From Thermoleophilia bacterium (lineage in GTDB: Bacteria; Actinomycetota; Thermoleophilia; Gaiellales; SKUG01): a DNA stretch of 9,718 nucleotides. Location: positions 1 to 9,718 of the forward strand of contig JAOPYU010000291.1 of NCBI GenBank assembly GCA_025964455.1. Direction: 5' to 3'. Made by a program: the position numbers and the translations under genes. Under the pieces are notes generated by a model, which saw only the letters and a list, made by a program, of their open reading frames with translations, was not told where the DNA came from and ran no database searches. Within the stretch, counting starts at the first letter, position 1; each line of letters begins with the position of its first letter. This document shows positions 6,444 to 9,718 of this stretch, in pieces.

Positions 6444-7598
6444 TCAGCCGCGTGGCGTCGCCGGCGTCGGCGCATCCCATCCGAAGCCCAGGTGCCCCGC
6501 AGGCGGGGTGACGGGTCCGAGCGGCATCGACGCCGCATCCTCGGGGCTCGCCCCATGGAAGAGCACGGGTGCGCAGTCGTTCGGTGCGTCGGGGTAGCAC
6601 AGGCTCGCGATCGCCTGCACCTGCGTGCGGCCGATGCCGAGCTCGTACTGGCCACCCGAGTAGCAGGGAATGCCTTCGGCGTCGCAGCGGGCGATCGTGT
6701 CGAGCAGTCGCCCGATCGTCCCGAATCTCGACGGCTTGATGTTGATGGCGCCGGGCCGCAGGTCGCTGAACGTCGCCGTCGAGCCCTCGATGCCCGGGAC
6801 ATCCGCCACCGCGGTGATCGGGTAGTCCCACGCGAGCCGCCCGAGCGCATCCTCGTCGAACGCGTCGAGCACCTCGTCGTCGAGGCGGGCATCCTCCAGG
6901 ATCGCTCCCGGCAGGCCGTCGGCCACCACGCGGTACAGCGAGACGGGGTAGTCGTTTTCCGCCCAGTCCCCGTGGTAGAGCGCCTTGAAGTCGACGGTCG
7001 AGACCGCGTGACCGATCGACGCGAGCTCGCCCACCAGGTCGTGGGTCCACGCCATGCTGGCGTCGAGCTTGAAGGTCACGGACGGGTCCTGCTCCACCCA
7101 GCGACGCACGACGTCGGCGCTCGGCGGCGAGCCGAGCCCCATCGACAGCGAGACCTGGACGGGCTGCCACTCCTCGTCGACGAGTTCGGCCAGGTTGACG
7201 CCGCGCTGGCGCAGCGCCAGGTCGATCACGGCCGCCTCGAGCGCCCACCGGTGGTAGCCGTCCTTGTCGTCGCCCATGCCGTTGGGCAGGTCGAGCCGGA
7301 TCGTGTCGAGGTGCGCCGACAGGCTCGCGACCGTCCACTCGCCCGCGAGGTCCAGCTTCGCCAGCTCGGCCGGCAGCGCCTCCTGTGCATCAGCGGAGTA
7401 CGCGATGTCCTCGCCGCGGCCGATGTGCCCGCCGCCATGGAGCTCCACGATGGTGGCGATCCGGCTGAAGCTCGTCGCCCCGGCCAGCTCGAGCTGGCTC
7501 GTCGTGAGCTCGGCGACGGTCACCGGCAGGGGGAGCAGGGCGTCGAGCAGCCGCGCGGCCACGTCGGTGCGATTGGTCCAGGTGGCGGTGGTCTTCAT
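6444..7598 (-). CDS. Enolase-superfamily enzyme (muconate-lactonizing/OSBS-like), substrate unknown
   Basis: A predicted metal-dependent enzyme of 384 aa that abstracts a proton alpha to a carboxylate. The N-terminal capping region (about 1-140) contains VELHGGGHIGRGED. In the barrel, likely active-site positions are K177 (TFKLD), metal ligands D203 (TVDFK), E235 (AILED) and D258 (AWDYP), K288 on the opposite face (NIKPSRFG), and E319 in GGQYELGIGR, which matches the GG..EtgiGr segment of MLE/OSBS relatives. The second Lys of the usual KxK motif is Asp (D179), and Lys follows the first metal ligand (K205), so the chemistry may differ from o-succinylbenzoate synthase or dipeptide epimerase. 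ATG 7598 is set by GAGGAG 8 bases upstream. Neighbours (acyl-CoA synthetase before, GH13 after) do not point to a pathway, and no other menaquinone genes are in view. Confidence 0.85.
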   Translation of the reverse strand: MKTTATWTNRTDVAARLLDALLPLPVTVAELTTSQLELAGATSFSRIATIVELHGGGHIGRGEDIAYSADAQEALPAELAKLDLAGEWTVASLSAHLDTIRLDLPNGMGDDKDGYHRWALEAAVIDLALRQRGVNLAELVDEEWQPVQVSLSMGLGSPPSADVVRRWVEQDPSVTFKLDASMAWTHDLVGELASIGHAVSTVDFKALYHGDWAENDYPVSLYRVVADGLPGAILEDARLDDEVLDAFDEDALGRLAWDYPITAVADVPGIEGSTATFSDLRPGAINIKPSRFGTIGRLLDTIARCDAEGIPCYSGGQYELGIGRTQVQAIASLCYPDAPNDCAPVLFHGASPEDAASMPLGPVTPPAGHLGFGWDAPTPATPRG

Positions 7599-7606
7599 CG
7601 GTCGTG

Positions 7607-7612
7607 CTCCTC
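7607..7612 (-). promoter_or_regulatory. Ribosome binding site of the enolase-superfamily gene
   Basis: GAGGAG on the minus strand, 8 bases before ATG 7598, fixes that start. The acyl-CoA synthetase gene has the same hexamer and the same spacing. Confidence 0.75.
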
Positions 7613-7631
7613 GCTGCGGGGTTCCCGCCGC

Positions 7632-7637
7632 AACCTA
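7632..7637 (-). promoter_or_regulatory. Candidate -10 box (TAGGTT) of the enolase-superfamily gene
   Basis: TAGGTT (TANNNT type) lies at 7637-7632 on the minus strand and continues as TAGGTTGC. It would start transcription near 7625, leaving a leader of about 27 bases that contains the ribosome site. An identical TAGGTTGC precedes the acyl-CoA synthetase. The -35 region is unclear and overlaps a dyad at 7647-7663. Confidence 0.4.
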
Positions 7638-7646
7638 TCGAGCGCC

Positions 7647-7663
7647 CCGTGCTCACGGCACGG
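7647..7663. promoter_or_regulatory. Inverted repeat, possible operator or weak terminator
   Basis: CCGTGC (7647-7652) and GCACGG (7658-7663) form a perfect 6-bp dyad around 5 bases. It covers the expected -35 region of the enolase-like gene and also lies 83 bases beyond the acyl-CoA synthetase stop. It could be a repressor site or the stem of a U-less terminator. The rest of the 147-base gap (7599-7745) shows no gene. Confidence 0.25.
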
Positions 7664-7745
7664 CGATGAGCGTCCACGTCATGGAGGAGGTGTAGGAAGC
7701 AGTCGTCTGCGCCGCTGGAACGACCACTCGCACATCGTAGGAGAG

Positions 7746-9608
7746 TCAGGCAGTCACGGCAGGAGCGTCCTGCAGCTCGCCGATGCGGCGGTCGGACACG
7801 CCGGCCGCGTCCGGTGCATCCGCTCCGTACATGTCCTCGATCCACTGCCCGTAGCGGTCGACGACCACCTTGCGCTTGAGCTTCAGCGTCGGGGTCAGCT
7901 CGCCCGTCTCCTGCGTGAAGTCGATCGGCAGGATGCGGTAGCGCTTGACCTGCTCGACCCGCCCGACCGACGCGTTCACGGAATCCACGGCCGCCCGCAC
8001 GAGCGCATGCACCTCGGGGTTGTCCACGAGGTCGTACATGTCCGTGGAGAGGTCGTGCGCCGCCGCGAACGCGGCCATCTCGTCCGGATCGAGCGTGACG
8101 AGCGCCGTGATGTAGGGCTTCTTGTCGCCGAACGCGAGCGCCTGCGAGATGTACTGCGTCGCCTTGAGCGCGCCCTCGATGTTGGCGGGCGCGATGTTCT
8201 TGCCGCCGGCGGTGACGATCAGGTCCTTCTTGCGGTCGGTGATGTAGAGGAAGCCCTCGCGGTCGAAGTCGCCGATGTCACCCGTGTGGAGCCAGCCGTC
8301 CTCGGTCAGGACCTCCTTGGTGGCTTCCTCGTTCTCGTAGTAGCCCTGGAAGACCACGTCGCCCTTGACGAGGATCTCGCCGTCGGCCGCGATCTTGACC
8401 TCGGTGCCCTCGAACACCTTGCCGACCGAGCCGAGCCGGAAGTCGTGGGGGTGGTTCACGCACATCGCGGTGGTGCACTCGGTCAGTCCGTAGCCCTCCG
8501 CGATCACGATGCCGCAGGCGAGGAAGAACTCCGCCACCTCGCGGCTGAGCGGCGCGCCGCCGGAGATGAACAGGCGCATGTTGCCCCCGAAGCGCGCGTG
8601 CACCTTGGAGAAGATGAGCTTGTGGAAGACGGCGTGCTGGGCCGCGAGGACCGGCGGCACGCGTCGGCCGCGCTGGACGTACTTGCCGCGCAGGGCCCCG
8701 ACCTTCATCGCGCGGTCGATCAGCTTGCGCTTCGCGCCCGTCGCCTCGTTGAACTGCCCGAGGATGCGCGTGTAGGCCTTCTCGAACACGCGCGGCACGC
8801 TCGGCAGCAGCGTCGGCTCGAGCACCGCGAGGTCATCCATGAGCGTGGCGATCGTCGTGAACGCGAGCTCGGCGCCGAGCCGCGTCGCGACGAAGTGCGC
8901 GAGGCGGGCGAAGGTGTGCGCGAGCGGCAGGAACAGCACGACGCGATCGTTGTCGGAGAACAGGCCGACGCCGCGATCCGCGCCCTGCTCCGTCATCACC
9001 GCGTAGTTGCGGTGGGAGAGCATGCAGCCCTTGGGCGGGCCGGTGGTGCCGCTCGTGTAGATGATCGTGGCCAGTGAATCGAGCGTGACGTGCGATCCGG
9101 CCTCGTGCCAGGCATCGGTGCCCAGCGTGTCACCGCGCTCGGCGAGCGCCTCGAGCGACATCTCGCCCGCGTCGGCGTTGAGCTCCACGTCGGTCGTGTC
9201 GAAGACGATGACGTGCTTGAGCTCGGGGAGGTTCGCGCGCTCGGCCCGCACCTTGGCGAGCTGGCCCTTGTCCTCCACGAACAGCACGCTCGATCGTGAG
9301 TTCTCGATGATGTACTGGCACTCGCCGGGCGAGTTGGTCTGGTAGATCGGCACGACCGTCGCTGCCGTGCCGAGGATCGCGTAGTCGGCGAGCGACCACT
9401 CGCGTCGGGACATCGACAGGATCGCGACTCGGTCACCAGGGGTGACACCGAGGTGGATGAGGCCGGCGCCGATGCGCTCCACAGATGTCAGTGCCTCGGT
9501 GTAGGACGTCTCCACCCAGTCCTCCCCGTCGCGCTGGAGGTAGGCCGTCTTCGATGCGTGCGTGCGCGCGCTCTCGATGAACATGGCGTGCAGGGTGCGG
9601 ATGGACAC
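7746..9608 (-). CDS. Long-chain fatty-acid-CoA ligase (AMP-forming acyl-CoA synthetase)
   Basis: Activates fatty acids to acyl-CoA via an acyl-adenylate, using ATP and CoA; 620 aa, the usual length for bacterial long-chain enzymes of this family. Motifs in order: phosphate-binding loop YTSGTTGPPKG (184-194), SHRNY (198-202), SGGAPLS (349-355), YGLTE (373-377), HTGDIGDFD (441-449), hinge region DRKKDLIVTAGGKNIAP (458-474) and the C-terminal catalytic Lys K576 in LTPTLKLKR. No signal peptide or membrane span is seen; a membrane-associated cytosolic protein is expected. GTG 9608 is chosen because GAGGAG lies 8 bases before it; the frame stays open to 9716, but those 36 residues are Arg/Pro-rich and unlike family N-termini. 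It may supply acyl-CoA for lipid synthesis or beta-oxidation; chain-length preference cannot be told. It leads a minus-strand series of three genes. Confidence 0.96.
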   Translation of the reverse strand: MSIRTLHAMFIESARTHASKTAYLQRDGEDWVETSYTEALTSVERIGAGLIHLGVTPGDRVAILSMSRREWSLADYAILGTAATVVPIYQTNSPGECQYIIENSRSSVLFVEDKGQLAKVRAERANLPELKHVIVFDTTDVELNADAGEMSLEALAERGDTLGTDAWHEAGSHVTLDSLATIIYTSGTTGPPKGCMLSHRNYAVMTEQGADRGVGLFSDNDRVVLFLPLAHTFARLAHFVATRLGAELAFTTIATLMDDLAVLEPTLLPSVPRVFEKAYTRILGQFNEATGAKRKLIDRAMKVGALRGKYVQRGRRVPPVLAAQHAVFHKLIFSKVHARFGGNMRLFISGGAPLSREVAEFFLACGIVIAEGYGLTECTTAMCVNHPHDFRLGSVGKVFEGTEVKIAADGEILVKGDVVFQGYYENEEATKEVLTEDGWLHTGDIGDFDREGFLYITDRKKDLIVTAGGKNIAPANIEGALKATQYISQALAFGDKKPYITALVTLDPDEMAAFAAAHDLSTDMYDLVDNPEVHALVRAAVDSVNASVGRVEQVKRYRILPIDFTQETGELTPTLKLKRKVVVDRYGQWIEDMYGADAPDAAGVSDRRIGELQDAPAVTA

Positions 9609-9616
9609 GGGCGGAG

Positions 9617-9622
9617 CTCCTC
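9617..9622 (-). promoter_or_regulatory. Ribosome binding site of the acyl-CoA synthetase gene
   Basis: GAGGAG on the minus strand, 8 bases before GTG 9608, decides the start in favour of GTG over upstream in-frame starts nearer the window end. Confidence 0.75.
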
Positions 9623-9699
9623 GTCGATCAGTCAGGGGCCGCGCGCGGGGCATGCGACGCGCGCGCGGCATCATGGGGCGACTACCCGGGCCCCGGAGC

Positions 9700-9705
9700 A
9701 ACCTA
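9700..9705 (-). promoter_or_regulatory. Candidate -10 box (TAGGTT) of the acyl-CoA synthetase gene
   Basis: TAGGTT at 9705-9700 on the minus strand, continuing as TAGGTTGC, is the same octamer found before the enolase-like gene. The predicted start near 9693 gives a leader of about 85 bases. The -35 region would lie beyond the window end. Confidence 0.35.
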
Positions 9706-9718
9706 ACCGAGCCCACCG

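Noticed and set aside
7616..7628. GCGGG-GTT-CCCGC hairpin in the leader of the enolase-like gene as a riboswitch or attenuator.
   Set aside because: A 5-bp stem in GC-rich DNA is expected by chance, and the leader is too short for an aptamer.
7683..7692. GGAGGAGGTG on the plus strand, a very strong Shine-Dalgarno match in the gap before the enolase-like gene.
   Set aside because: No plausible start codon at proper distance opens a short gene, and the preceding ATG frame stops after four codons; probably chance.
6369..9077. A 902-codon open frame on the plus strand antisense to the enolase-like and acyl-CoA synthetase genes.
   Set aside because: It is a shadow frame from high G+C codon bias: the product is Arg/Val/Glu/Gly-rich with no domain, while both opposite-strand genes have complete motif sets.

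Overview
This GC-rich window (roughly 70% G+C by eye) looks like chromosomal DNA of an actinobacterium. The evidence is near-saturated G/C at third codon positions, -10 boxes of TANNNT type, GAGGAG ribosome sites, and secreted RipA/PcsB-like NlpC/P60 peptidoglycan hydrolases. A deep lineage such as Thermoleophilia is possible, but that is a guess. I see no rRNA, tRNA, CRISPR array, insertion sequence, phage gene or origin.

Layout. Left end, minus strand: a NarL/LuxR-type response regulator (840-130), followed 34 bases later by the start of a probable membrane protein that runs off the window (95-1). Plus strand, diverging from the regulator: two tandem paralogous secreted coiled-coil NlpC/P60 hydrolases (1014-2318 and 2453-3646), then a patatin-like phospholipase (3741-5069). 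Right half, minus strand, convergent with the phospholipase: a long-chain acyl-CoA synthetase (9608-7746), an enolase-superfamily enzyme of the muconate-lactonizing/OSBS-like type (7598-6444) and a cytoplasmic GH13 glycosidase (6405-5092). Only 22 bases separate the convergent stops at 5069 and 5092.

How the genes may work together. The two hydrolases share a PcsB/CwlO-like coiled coil and a Cys-His NlpC/P60 domain, so they probably cut peptidoglycan peptides during division or wall remodelling. The diverging regulator may control them, itself, or the truncated membrane protein, but the sequence proves no target. The phospholipase and acyl-CoA synthetase fit lipid turnover (release, then activation, of fatty acids). 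The glycosidase fits internal alpha-glucan use. The enolase-superfamily enzyme has no assignable substrate.

No clearly new multi-gene system is visible. The points most worth checking are: the near-identical catalytic blocks of the tandem hydrolases against diverged flanks; matched leaderless-type promoters in front of both; a very AT-rich extended -10 promoter for the regulator; a shared TAGGTTGC box plus identical ribosome-site spacing before the acyl-CoA synthetase and the enolase-like gene; and active-site substitutions in the GH13 enzyme (His to Asn) and the enolase-superfamily enzyme (KxK to KxD).
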